DNA from: an uncultured Jannaschia sp.
GTDB lineage: Bacteria > Pseudomonadota > Alphaproteobacteria > Rhodobacterales > Rhodobacteraceae
Assembly: GCA_947494145.1 (NCBI GenBank)
Contig: CANLTZ010000004.1
Location: 248,001 to 312,000 of the forward strand
DNA: 64,000 bases
Direction of reading: 5' to 3'
This document shows, in pieces, positions 9,906 through 17,263 of the stretch; positions within the stretch are counted from its first letter, which is position 1; the number at the start of each line of letters is the position of its first letter. The translations under genes and the position numbers were made by a program. A model generated the notes under the pieces. It saw nothing but the letters and a program-made list of their open reading frames with translations, did no database searches and had not been told where the DNA came from.

Positions 9906-10739
9906 ATGGATTGGCTGACCGAAAACAAGCTGCCCGTGGGCGATGCCGCAGCTGCTGCCTTCGACTGGTTGCAGGTGGTGGGCCAGGGCTTTTTCGACGG
10001 TTTGGCCCTGGTCATGGAAGCGATGATCGACGCTATTCTATGGGTGATGCAGACGCCCCATCCGCTGTTGGTCGTGGCGGCCTTCGTGGCACTGACTTGG
10101 GCGCTTCAGCGGTCATGGAAGGTTTGCTTGTTCATCGCGCTTGGGTTCTTGTTCATTCTCAACCAAGGCTACTGGGAGGAGACGACCGAAAGCCTGACGC
10201 TTGTCCTGTCGGCCTGCGTGGTCTGCATGACGGTGGGTGTGCCCATCGGGATCGCGGCGGCGCATCGTCCCAAATTATATGCGGCGATGCGCCCGGTGCT
10301 GGACTTGATGCAGACGCTGCCGACCTTCGTCTACCTGATCCCCGCCATCGTGTTCTTTGGCATCGGCATGGTGCCAGGGTTGATCGCGACGGTGATCTTC
10401 GTGCTGCCCGCGCCCATCCGACTGACGCATCTGGGCATATCGTCCACCCCCGCATCCTTGCGCGAAGCGGCGGAGGCTTTCGGGGCCACGCCCGGCCAGA
10501 CACTTTGGAAGGTGGAGCTTCCCTATGCCCTGCCGCAGATCATGACCGGGCTGAACCAGACGATTATGCTCTCACTGTCCATGGTGGTGATTGCCGCCCT
10601 TGTGGGCGCCGACGGGCTGGGCGTGCCGGTGGTGCGCGCGCTGAACCAAGTGAATACGTCTTTGGGCTTCGAAAGCGGCTTCATCATTGTGGTTGTCGCC
10701 ATCATGCTGGACCGGATGCTGCGAATGGAGCGGAAATGA
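9906..10739 (+). CDS. choW: Choline ABC transporter permease
   Basis: This is the inner-membrane permease of the choline importer, 277 residues with several hydrophobic segments. The permease signature near the C-terminal half reads LREAAEAFGATPGQTLWKVELPYALPQIMTG, which contacts the ATPase. The family is that of ProW/OpuAB quaternary amine permeases. The start ATG at 9906 lies 55 nt after choX, and the stop overlaps the next gene in an ATGA. Confidence 0.93.
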   Translation: MDWLTENKLPVGDAAAAAFDWLQVVGQGFFDGLALVMEAMIDAILWVMQTPHPLLVVAAFVALTWALQRSWKVCLFIALGFLFILNQGYWEETTESLTLVLSACVVCMTVGVPIGIAAAHRPKLYAAMRPVLDLMQTLPTFVYLIPAIVFFGIGMVPGLIATVIFVLPAPIRLTHLGISSTPASLREAAEAFGATPGQTLWKVELPYALPQIMTGLNQTIMLSLSMVVIAALVGADGLGVPVVRALNQVNTSLGFESGFIIVVVAIMLDRMLRMERK

Positions 10740-11140
10740 AACATCAGGGCGCCTGCCATTGCGGCGCGGTCCGCTTCACTGTCGAGCTACCCGACGGTTT
10801 GGCCTCGGCCCGGCGTTGTGATTGTTCTTTCTGCCGGATGCGGGGCGCCGTGGCGGTATCTGCGACGCTTGATGATCTGGACATCACTCAGGGCGCTGAC
10901 GCGCTGACGCGGTACACATTCAACACGGGCGTGGCGCAGCATTACTTTTGTGGGACATGCGGTATTTACACGCATCATCAGCGACGCTCGAACCCTAATG
11001 AGTTCGGCGTCAACCTAGCATGTCTGGAGGGGCAGACGCCGTTTCTACCTGCCGTCGAGGTGAATGACGGCCAAAACCACCCATCCGATGGCGCGCCGCC
11101 TCGCATCGTCGGCGTTCTACGGTGGGAGCCTTCGGAATGA
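10736..11140 (+). CDS. GFA-domain (CENP-V/GFA family) zinc protein inside the cho operon
   Basis: This 134-residue protein has the cysteine pattern of the GFA/CENP-V fold: CHCGAVRF near the N-terminus, then CDCSFCRMRG and FCGTCGIYTHH, which in relatives bind zinc. Family members are annotated as glutathione-dependent formaldehyde-activating enzymes, but most have no demonstrated activity. Both its start (ATGA with choW) and its stop (ATGA with choV) overlap neighbours by 4 nt, so it is translated within the choline transporter operon. Betaine demethylation yields formaldehyde equivalents, which may explain its place here; that link is inference. Confidence 0.85.
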   Translation: MKHQGACHCGAVRFTVELPDGLASARRCDCSFCRMRGAVAVSATLDDLDITQGADALTRYTFNTGVAQHYFCGTCGIYTHHQRRSNPNEFGVNLACLEGQTPFLPAVEVNDGQNHPSDGAPPRIVGVLRWEPSE

Positions 11141-12156
11141 CGCAGCCTGCCGTCGAATTCGACAATGTCTCGATCGTTTTTGGCGACCGGCCCGAGACGG
11201 CCTTGCCCGCCATGGATCGCGGCGCGGACCGCGCCCAAGTGCAAGAAGAAGCCGGTCAGGTACTTGGGGTGCACGATTGCAGTCTGACCGTAGGGCAGGG
11301 TGAAATCGTGGTTCTCATGGGGCTGTCTGGCTCTGGGAAATCAACGCTTCTGCGCGCGGTGAACGGATTGAACCCCGTTGTGCGCGGTGAGGTGCGGATC
11401 GATGGCGGCGACGGCCTGGTGTCCGTCACCCATGCCAGCGCGCGAGACTTGCGGCGCCTGCGGCAAGATTGTGTGGCCATGGTGTTTCAGCAATTCGGCT
11501 TGTTGCCTTGGCGCCGGGTGCGGGAAAATGTGGGCCTCGGGTTGGAGCTTGCGGGCATGTCCGTGGCGGAACGGAACGCGGCGGTGGACCGACAACTGGC
11601 GCTGGTGGGTCTGACGGATTGGGCCGACCGCAAGGTGGCGGAGTTGTCGGGCGGAATGCAGCAGCGCGTCGGGCTCGCACGCGCCTTTGCGACCAATGCG
11701 CCGATCCTGCTGATGGATGAGCCGTTCAGCGCGCTCGACCCGCTGATCCGCACGCGGTTGCAGGATGAGTTGCTGGATCTGCAAGAGGAGTTGCAGCGCA
11801 CCATCGTCTTCGTGAGCCACGATCTGGATGAGGCATTCAAGCTAGGCAACCGCATCGCCATTCTGGAAGGCGGGCGCATCGTGCAATGCGGCACGCCTGC
11901 GGATATCTTCACGGCCCCCGCCACGGAATATGTGGCGGATTTCGTGGCCAACATGAACCCGCTGGGCGTGCTCACGGCGGGCGATGTGTTGGCGTCCGGG
12001 GTCGAGGGGCAGGGGGCGCCAGTGGATGCGGCCATGCCGGTGCGGGAGGTGATGGGTTTGGTGTCGGGCGATGACCGCGCCGTGCCCGTGATGCGCGACG
12101 GAGCCATGATCGGGGCGCTGACGCGGGCATCGGTCTTGGCGCGGTTGGCGCGGTAG
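11137..12156 (+). CDS. choV: Choline ABC transporter ATP-binding protein
   Basis: This is the ATPase of the choline importer, 339 residues. Walker A is GLSGSGKSTLL, the signature ELSGGMQQRVGLARAFA, Walker B ILLMDEPFSALDPLIR and the H-loop FVSHDLDEAFKLGNR. The N-terminal insert before the Walker A, with the segment ADRAQVQEEAGQVLGVHDC, is typical of ChoV/ProV-type ATPases. The C-terminal part (PVREVMGLVSGDDRAVPVMRDG) is a reduced CBS-like region. The start is set at the ATG overlapping the preceding stop rather than a GTG at 11122. Confidence 0.93.
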   Translation: MTQPAVEFDNVSIVFGDRPETALPAMDRGADRAQVQEEAGQVLGVHDCSLTVGQGEIVVLMGLSGSGKSTLLRAVNGLNPVVRGEVRIDGGDGLVSVTHASARDLRRLRQDCVAMVFQQFGLLPWRRVRENVGLGLELAGMSVAERNAAVDRQLALVGLTDWADRKVAELSGGMQQRVGLARAFATNAPILLMDEPFSALDPLIRTRLQDELLDLQEELQRTIVFVSHDLDEAFKLGNRIAILEGGRIVQCGTPADIFTAPATEYVADFVANMNPLGVLTAGDVLASGVEGQGAPVDAAMPVREVMGLVSGDDRAVPVMRDGAMIGALTRASVLARLAR

Positions 12157-12383
12157 GGGGATGACATGCAAGTCGGCCCATCGACGCGGCGATCTTACGA
12201 GGAAGAGTCCATCACCTAATATCAGCCACAGCCGTGCTCCGCTCCCGCGATGTGTCAACACGTGCCAAATCGCCGGGCCGGGGGCGTTCCGTCGATAGAC
12301 CGGCGCCCTACGGGCTTGATTCCGGTCCAAGTGCAAATCGGGAAGGGAGCCATCAAACCGATTGGGTGGTCTGGCGAATGGCG
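12157..12383. other. Intergenic region with one repeat copy
   Basis: This stretch lies between the convergent choV and rfbA genes. No protein-like frame was found. It holds copy A of repeat family R2 (12291-12338). No clear terminator with a T-run was seen. Confidence 0.5.
12291..12338 (-). repeat. Interspersed repeat R2, copy A
   Basis: Read on the minus strand, this has CTTGGACCGGAATCAAGCCC followed by GTAGGGCGC and then GGTCTATCGACGG. The first block recurs at 44243 (one base differs at its left edge) and the last block recurs near 44299 in inverted orientation relative to the first. The shared blocks are directly visible; the function is unknown. Confidence 0.65.
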
Positions 12384-13253
12384 CTACACCAACCCTCGCA
12401 GATACGCCCCGTACCCGTTCTTCGAAAACCGCTCCGCGCTTTCCAGCAGCATCCCTTGGTCGATCCAACCCTGGGCATAGGCGATTTCTTCAGGACAGCC
12501 GGTTTGCAGGCCTTGCCGCATTTCCAGCGTGCGCACGAAATTGCCCGCATCCAACAGGCTTTCGTGTGTGCCCGTGTCGAGCCAGGCAAAGCCGCGCCCC
12601 ATGCGCTGAACCGATAGCAACCCGTCTTCCAGATACATCTCTAGCAGCGACGTGATCTCCAACTCACCCCGGGCGGAGGGTGTCACGGCGCGCGCGCGCT
12701 CGGACGCGGTGCCGTCCAGGTAGTAGAGCCCCGTCACCGCATAGGGGGAAGGCGCGACCTGGGGCTTTTCGATGATGCCGCGGGCGCTGCCGTCTGGGGC
12801 CAGATCCAGGACGCCGTAGCGTTCCGGGTCGGCCACTTGGTAGCCGAAGACCGTGCCGCCCGTGCCTTGCGCGTCGGCGGCATGCAACAATTCCGGCAGG
12901 CCGTGGCCGAAGAAGATGTTGTCGCCCAGCACCATTGCCGACGGGGCGCCGTCCAGGAAGTCTTCTGCCAGCAGATAAGCCTGGGCCAGCCCGTCGGGCG
13001 AAGGCTGTTCCAACCAAGTGAACGACAGACCCCACTGCGTGCCGTCGCCCAGCATGCGCTTGAACTGGGTCGCATCTTCGGGCGTCGTGATGATGGCGAT
13101 GTCCCGAATGCCGCCCAACATCAGCACGCTGATCGGATAATAGATCATCGGCTTGTCATAGATCGGCAGAAGCTGCTTGGAGACGCCCAGCGTCACGGGA
13201 TGCAGGCGGCTGCCGGTCCCCCCGGCGAGGATGATGCCCTTGCGCTTGGTCAT
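12384..13253 (-). CDS. rfbA: Glucose-1-phosphate thymidylyltransferase
   Basis: The enzyme makes dTDP-glucose from dTTP and glucose 1-phosphate, the first step to dTDP-rhamnose. The nucleotidyltransferase signature GIILAGGTGSRLHPVT is at the N-terminus, followed by SKQLLPIYDKPMIYYP, and VLGDNIFFGHGL in the middle; all are typical of RmlA. The ATG at 13253 has GGAGAG upstream and gives 289 residues, normal for the family. No rfbB, rfbC or rfbD lies nearby, so the remaining steps must be encoded elsewhere. It is a single gene between choV and an unrelated DUF2793 gene. Confidence 0.95.
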   Translation of the reverse strand: MTKRKGIILAGGTGSRLHPVTLGVSKQLLPIYDKPMIYYPISVLMLGGIRDIAIITTPEDATQFKRMLGDGTQWGLSFTWLEQPSPDGLAQAYLLAEDFLDGAPSAMVLGDNIFFGHGLPELLHAADAQGTGGTVFGYQVADPERYGVLDLAPDGSARGIIEKPQVAPSPYAVTGLYYLDGTASERARAVTPSARGELEITSLLEMYLEDGLLSVQRMGRGFAWLDTGTHESLLDAGNFVRTLEMRQGLQTGCPEEIAYAQGWIDQGMLLESAERFSKNGYGAYLRGLV

Positions 13254-13322
13254 TGGTCGTCTCTCCGCCTTGGTAGCTTTTGGATAGCCGGATGCTTGCG
13301 CGGATGCACGAGCGGCATCACG

Positions 13323-13359
13323 AAAAAGGGCGATGACCCGTCCGGTCACCGCCCCTTTT
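13323..13359. terminator. Bidirectional rho-independent terminator
   Basis: The sequence AAAAAGGGCGATGACC-N4-GGTCACCGCCCCTTTT forms a stable hairpin with A- and T-rich flanks on both sides. It lies just after the stop of the DUF2793 gene on the minus strand and upstream of rfbA, so it probably ends the DUF2793 transcript. Confidence 0.75.
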
Positions 13360-13378
13360 GATCGGATATTCGGCTGCG

Positions 13379-14440
13379 TCAGAACCAACGACCGTGGGCC
13401 ACCGCCGAAATGCCGCCCGACGTCGGCGCGCCATCCGTATCAAAAAGCGCCAGTGCCGCGCGGGTGGCGCTGGTGGACCGGCCTGTGGCGATCCGGCAGA
13501 TGGTGGTTGAGGTGGACGTTACAACGACCGATACCGTCCCGCTGGAAACGAAGCGCTGCGGGAAAACCCATTGCCCGGTTCCGCCATTCAAAGTGAAGTT
13601 GCGCAGCGAACAAATCTGGGTGCCATCGGCAAAGCGCACCCATTGGCCGTCCGCGTTGCTGCCACTGTCCATGACCGCACCGGTGGGGGGGTCGCCGTCA
13701 TTTGCAAGCGGGCCAACCAGGCCTTCGCGCAAAACACCCCATTCTGCGCGCATCAGACGGCCGGATGTTTCATCCGTGGAATCCGATTGGATGGCGGCGC
13801 CTGACGCGATGCCAGTGCCCGCATCGAAGCGCATGGCATCCACGAAGCTGGTGCCGTCCATGCTGACCTTGATCGCGAAATCATCGGAGCCCGTCAGGCC
13901 CATCTCTGCCCGGCCCGAAAAGCCAGATTGAAACAACAGGCTTGCGGTATCCGCCACATCGGCCTTGTTGACCTTCAGGCGGTGGTCAGTGCCATCATGG
14001 CTGAGCAAGGTGGCATCGGCAGATACTGCCAGTCGGTTCGTGTCGTCGGCGGTGGTGTTGACGCCAAACGTTTCATTGCTGCCGGAGGGGCCCGCGCCGC
14101 CACCACGGACGCGCCATTCCGTACCGTTGAAGACAACGCTTGTGTCTTCATCGAGAAGGTTGACCTGCCAGCCGGGCTTGGGTGCGATGAACGTCCAATA
14201 CGACCCTTCGAAAACGGCGATGGCGCCATCTTGGCCTTCCCAGGCGCCCAAGCCGCCCGCAGCAACGATGTAGCGATCGCCCTGCGCGGCGTCGGCGGGC
14301 GCATCGCGCAAGGTGCGGGACGTTACGGCCGCCTGGACCAGCACGTCCAGCACGCGCAGCGCTTCGTTATGGGTGACGTGCTTTTGTGCCTGCGCCCCCT
14401 GAATATAGGGCAGTGATAGCACGATGGATTGATCCGACAT
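13379..14440 (-). CDS. DUF2793 domain protein (phage/GTA tail-associated type)
   Basis: The N-terminal ~120 residues match the DUF2793 pattern common in Rhodobacteraceae (LSLPYIQGAQAQKHVTHNEA, then EGSYWTFIAPKPGWQV and NLLDEDTSVVFNGTEWRV). This domain is found in proteins near tail-fibre or gene-transfer-agent loci and in dispersed single copies. The C-terminal ~230 residues are low in charge, rich in Gly/Thr/Ser and look like a beta-rich surface segment. The total is 353 residues. No phage genes flank it, and it has its own terminator. A role in particle attachment is family knowledge and is not shown here. Confidence 0.8.
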   Translation of the reverse strand: MSDQSIVLSLPYIQGAQAQKHVTHNEALRVLDVLVQAAVTSRTLRDAPADAAQGDRYIVAAGGLGAWEGQDGAIAVFEGSYWTFIAPKPGWQVNLLDEDTSVVFNGTEWRVRGGGAGPSGSNETFGVNTTADDTNRLAVSADATLLSHDGTDHRLKVNKADVADTASLLFQSGFSGRAEMGLTGSDDFAIKVSMDGTSFVDAMRFDAGTGIASGAAIQSDSTDETSGRLMRAEWGVLREGLVGPLANDGDPPTGAVMDSGSNADGQWVRFADGTQICSLRNFTLNGGTGQWVFPQRFVSSGTVSVVVTSTSTTICRIATGRSTSATRAALALFDTDGAPTSGGISAVAHGRWF

Positions 14441-14771
14441 TCCAAGCTCCCTTTCTCGAGACCGGGGGGACGCTAGGTTTGAGCGGTAAATGAGGTCTTA
14501 ATATCGCGTGGCATCGCTTGCCACAGGACGATGGGTTCGGCGGGTCCGTTCGAGCGAGACAGCTTTGAATCTCGCAAGATCAGAGCCACGAAGCTTTGGG
14601 CGAAAAGAGGGCAGGCCCGCCATGCAAAACCACCGTAAATCGACTGATAATCCGCGATCTATGCGTCAGTGCGAGCGATCCATGCTGACTATAGCCTAGG
14701 CCGATACAATCTAGCCCTAACAATGCCCCATTTCGTTGGCATTAATGCCCCATTCACCATTGGGGGTGCAT
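14441..14771. other. Intergenic region upstream of DUF2793 gene and small ORF
   Basis: No protein-coding frame was supported here. AT content rises between 14630 and 14760, as expected for promoters serving one or both sides. The block AATGCCCCAT occurs twice (14722 and 14744), and CCCCATTCACCATTGGGG can form a short hairpin just before the small ORF at 14772. Confidence 0.4.
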
Positions 14772-14933
14772 ATGAGTGTTTGTTTTGATGGGTTGAAGTC
14801 GGGACCAATTTGTCTCGGCGATCTCAACGCACAACTGCATGGTTCGGAACTTGGTTTGGGCTACGCGGGTCTCGGTATCGTCGCCATCGTCGTTGTGGCG
14901 GTCGCGATCTTTATCTTCCGCAGCCCAGCCTGA
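14772..14933 (+). CDS. Possible 53-residue single-span membrane protein
   Basis: An ATG at 14772, preceded closely by GGGGGTG, opens a 53-residue frame. The N-terminal half is polar with two cysteines, and the C-terminal 25 residues (YAGLGIVAIVVVAVAIFIF) form a convincing transmembrane helix. A strong hairpin with a short T-run begins 28 nt after the stop, as expected for a separately transcribed small gene. I do not recognise a family. An upstream in-frame ATG at 14745 is possible. Without homologues it could still be chance. Confidence 0.45.
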   Translation: MSVCFDGLKSGPICLGDLNAQLHGSELGLGYAGLGIVAIVVVAVAIFIFRSPA

Positions 14934-14960
14934 ATCCAGGGATCTGACCTGTAAGACAAC

Positions 14961-14999
14961 GACGCCCGGCAGGCCCGAATGGGGGGCTTGCCGGGCGTC
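14961..14999. terminator. Strong rho-independent terminator
   Basis: GACGCCCGGCAGGCC and GGCTTGCCGGGCGTC form an almost perfect GC-rich stem, followed on the plus strand by AGTCTTTT. It lies between the small ORF (plus) and the dps stop (minus) and may serve both. Confidence 0.75.
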
Positions 15000-15051
15000 A
15001 GTCTTTTCGGGCGACGGTCGCGAAGGCCTGCGTTGGTGCGCTGCTTTCTGA

Positions 15052-15522
15052 TCAGGCCAAGTGCGCGCGCAACACCCAGGCAAACTTATCATGGATGCTG
15101 CCTCGCTCGATGGCGAGGTCTTCGGTGCGGATGTCACCATGGCCAGCGGCGATTTCGGACAGGCCAGCCAGCGTCGCGCCGATGGTTTCCTGGGCCTCCG
15201 CCAGATGGCGGATCATTTCTTTGTCGGATGCTGCTTCGTCGCCTTCGGCCACTTTCGATCGCGACAGGTGGGTCGCCAGCTTGCCTTGGGCTGTCTGGCC
15301 GATGGCGCGGATACGCTCTGCCAGGTCGTCTTGGCCCACGAAGTGATCTTCGTAGATTTCCTGAAATAGCGTGTGGAGCGGGCCGAAAGCCATGCCCGTG
15401 ACGTTCCAGTGGTAGTTTTGCGCCAGCATTGTCGTGACGACGGTTTCGGCGACCGCTTGGTTCAGCGCGTCAGCGATTTCGGCGGCGGCGTCGGGGGACA
15501 GGTCAGATGCAGTTTGGGCCAT
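15052..15522 (-). CDS. dps: Dps ferritin-like DNA-protection protein
   Basis: This 156-residue protein should form a dodecamer that oxidises and stores iron and protects DNA under stress. The ferroxidase-site segments of the family are present: NYHWNVTGMAFGPLHTLF and YEDHFVGQDDLAERIRAIG. The start ATG at 15522 has AAGGAG shortly upstream. A palindrome close to the Irr iron control element lies about 83 bp before the start, so expression is probably iron-controlled. The gene upstream (15617-16015) is on the same strand and its stop overlaps that element. Confidence 0.93.
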   Translation of the reverse strand: MAQTASDLSPDAAAEIADALNQAVAETVVTTMLAQNYHWNVTGMAFGPLHTLFQEIYEDHFVGQDDLAERIRAIGQTAQGKLATHLSRSKVAEGDEAASDKEMIRHLAEAQETIGATLAGLSEIAAGHGDIRTEDLAIERGSIHDKFAWVLRAHLA

Positions 15523-15604
15523 GGTGGCTCCTTGCTATTGCGACGCGTGAGGCGTCAGTTCGATATATGTAGGTCGGCTGGCAGCCAGCTGCTGTTTGAA
15601 TTGA

Positions 15605-15621
15605 TTTAGAACGATTCTAAG
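15605..15621. promoter_or_regulatory. Irr-type iron control element (ICE box) upstream of dps
   Basis: TTTAGAACGATTCTAAG matches the alphaproteobacterial Irr consensus TTTAGAA-N3-TTCTAAA in all but the last base. It lies about 83 bp before dps. Irr regulation of iron-storage genes in Rhodobacterales is established in comparative work; binding at this site is inferred. The element overlaps the stop codon of the upstream gene (15617-15619). Confidence 0.7.
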
Positions 15622-16015
15622 CTGCGTCGAGATCGGGCTGAAGGCCGGACAGAAGCATCCGAAACGCAGCGGCACTGCCCGGGGTAAGCTGCCGCGCCAT
15701 CAAAAACCGGAGGCTGGCGGCATCGCCCCGGTCAAGGGCCGCGCGACAGGCTTCCAACCAGCTTTCGTCGAAGCTGCGGCCATCGGTGCCAGGGGGCCAA
15801 ATCTTCGGTCGGCGTGCCATCATATTCGGCAGCGCCCGGGCAAGGGCTTCGACTGCTTTGCCATCGCCTAGAAGGGCGAATGCCGCAGATGGGGGGCAGT
15901 ATTGGGAAACCCGGCATTCAAGCGTGGCATACCGCAGGTGCGACAGCCATTGCGGTTCCACCATATCTGGGTTGCAGTCGGTTTCGTGGCGACGGGCAGT
16001 GCTCAGCATCGTCAT
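15617..16015 (-). CDS. Hypothetical protein, unknown family
   Basis: This 132-residue frame has ordinary composition and codon use. It begins MTMLSTARRHETDCNPDMVE and contains PPSAAFALLGDGKAVEALARAL and LMARQLTPGSAAAFRMLLSG, which look helical. There is no signal peptide or membrane span. I do not recognise a family. It is on the same strand as dps and diverges from the ferric iron binding protein gene, so a stress or iron context is possible but not shown. Confidence 0.6.
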   Translation of the reverse strand: MTMLSTARRHETDCNPDMVEPQWLSHLRYATLECRVSQYCPPSAAFALLGDGKAVEALARALPNMMARRPKIWPPGTDGRSFDESWLEACRAALDRGDAASLRFLMARQLTPGSAAAFRMLLSGLQPDLDAA

Positions 16016-16192
16016 CTTCGGGACTCCGCGAATCTGTCAGCTTGCGTTTCCGACAGAGTTACTTGGTTTTATCCTGCATACCATAAGATGACGGAAAATT
16101 GCAAATCCTGATCTTTTCTGTCGGATAGTCTTGACGGCCGCACATGAATACCCGATCACTTCACTCAGAATTACCCATCAGGATAAAGCGCC

Positions 16193-17206
16193 ATGACCAG
16201 AAACCTCTTGCTTGCTGCCCTTGCCGGCTGCGTTGCCATGCCCGCCTTCGCGGAGGGTGAGCTGAACCTCTACTCGTCGCGCCATTACGACACCGATGAA
16301 CGGCTCTATTCCGACTTCGAAGATGCCACGGGCATCACGATTAATCGCATCGAGGGCAACGCCGATGAGTTGATCGCGCGGATGCAGGCCGAAGGCCAGA
16401 ACTCGCCTGCCGATATCCTTCTGACCGTTGACACCTCCCGGTTGGAGCGCGCCAAGGCGGCGGGTGTCCTTCAGGCGGTGGAAAGTGACATGTTGGAAGC
16501 GCGTATTCCCGGCTATCTGCAAGACGCTGATAACCAATGGTTCGGTTTCAGCCAACGCGCGCGGATCATCTTCTACGACAAAGCCGATGTCGCAAATCCG
16601 CCGAAGTCTTACGTGGACCTCGCTGATCCCGCTTACGAAGGCATGGTCTGTCACCGGTCGTCCACCAACGTCTATTCGCAGACCTTGACGGCGGCCGTGA
16701 TCGCCAATTTCGGCGAGGAGACCGCGAAAGACTGGGCCCAGGGCTTCGTCAACAACTTCGCCCGCGACCCGCAAGGCGGGGACACGGATCAGCTGCGCGG
16801 CCTTGTGTCGGGGGAATGCGACATCGCTATTTCCAACACCTACTATTTCGCCCGCGCCTTGCGCAAAGACGTGGACGGCCTGGATGCGGAGGCGCTGGCC
16901 AATATCGGCTGGGTCTTCCCGGCGCAGGATGCAGAAGGCGCGCATATGAACCTGTCGGGGGGCGGCGTGGCGGCCCATGCGCCCAACCGAGACAATGCGG
17001 TGCGCTTCCTGGAATACTTGGCCTCGGACCAGGCGCAGCAGTATTTCTCGGCCGGGAATGACGAATATCCCGCCGTCCCTGGCGTGGGCCTTTCCCCTTC
17101 GGTGGCGGCCCTGGGTCTCTTCAAGCCCGACGATCTGGGCGCGTCCGAGATCGCGGCGCAACTCCCTGCGGCACAGCGCATCTTTGCTGAGGTCGGCTGG
17201 GAATAG
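16193..17206 (+). CDS. fbpA: Ferric iron ABC transporter substrate-binding protein
   Basis: This periplasmic protein of the FbpA/FutA family binds ferric iron. The signal peptide is MTRNLLLAALAGCVAMPAFA. The mature protein begins ELNLYSSRHYDTDERLYSDF, where the YSSRHY motif is typical of the family, and later has SNTYYFARAL, with the paired C-lobe tyrosines that ligate iron in relatives. Its 337 residues fit. AGGATAAAG lies before the ATG. The gene converges on the permease gene at 17264 across a shared terminator. No ATPase gene is adjacent. Confidence 0.93.
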   Translation: MTRNLLLAALAGCVAMPAFAEGELNLYSSRHYDTDERLYSDFEDATGITINRIEGNADELIARMQAEGQNSPADILLTVDTSRLERAKAAGVLQAVESDMLEARIPGYLQDADNQWFGFSQRARIIFYDKADVANPPKSYVDLADPAYEGMVCHRSSTNVYSQTLTAAVIANFGEETAKDWAQGFVNNFARDPQGGDTDQLRGLVSGECDIAISNTYYFARALRKDVDGLDAEALANIGWVFPAQDAEGAHMNLSGGGVAAHAPNRDNAVRFLEYLASDQAQQYFSAGNDEYPAVPGVGLSPSVAALGLFKPDDLGASEIAAQLPAAQRIFAEVGWE

Positions 17207-17223
17207 GCTACGAGGAAAGAATT

Positions 17224-17262
17224 GGGCCGGGATGCGCTGCGGTGTGTCCCGGCCCTTTCCTT
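17224..17262. terminator. Terminator between convergent fbpA and fbpB
   Basis: GGGCCGGGA and TCCCGGCCC form a stem with a 14-nt loop, followed by TTTCCTT on the plus strand. It lies just after the fbpA stop and just before the end of the permease gene on the other strand. Confidence 0.7.
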
Positions 17263-17263
17263 G

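Noticed and set aside
12420-12440. TTCGAAAACCGCTCC as another copy of repeat R3
   Set aside because: It lies inside rfbA and encodes conserved C-terminal residues (the match is short), so it is taken as chance.
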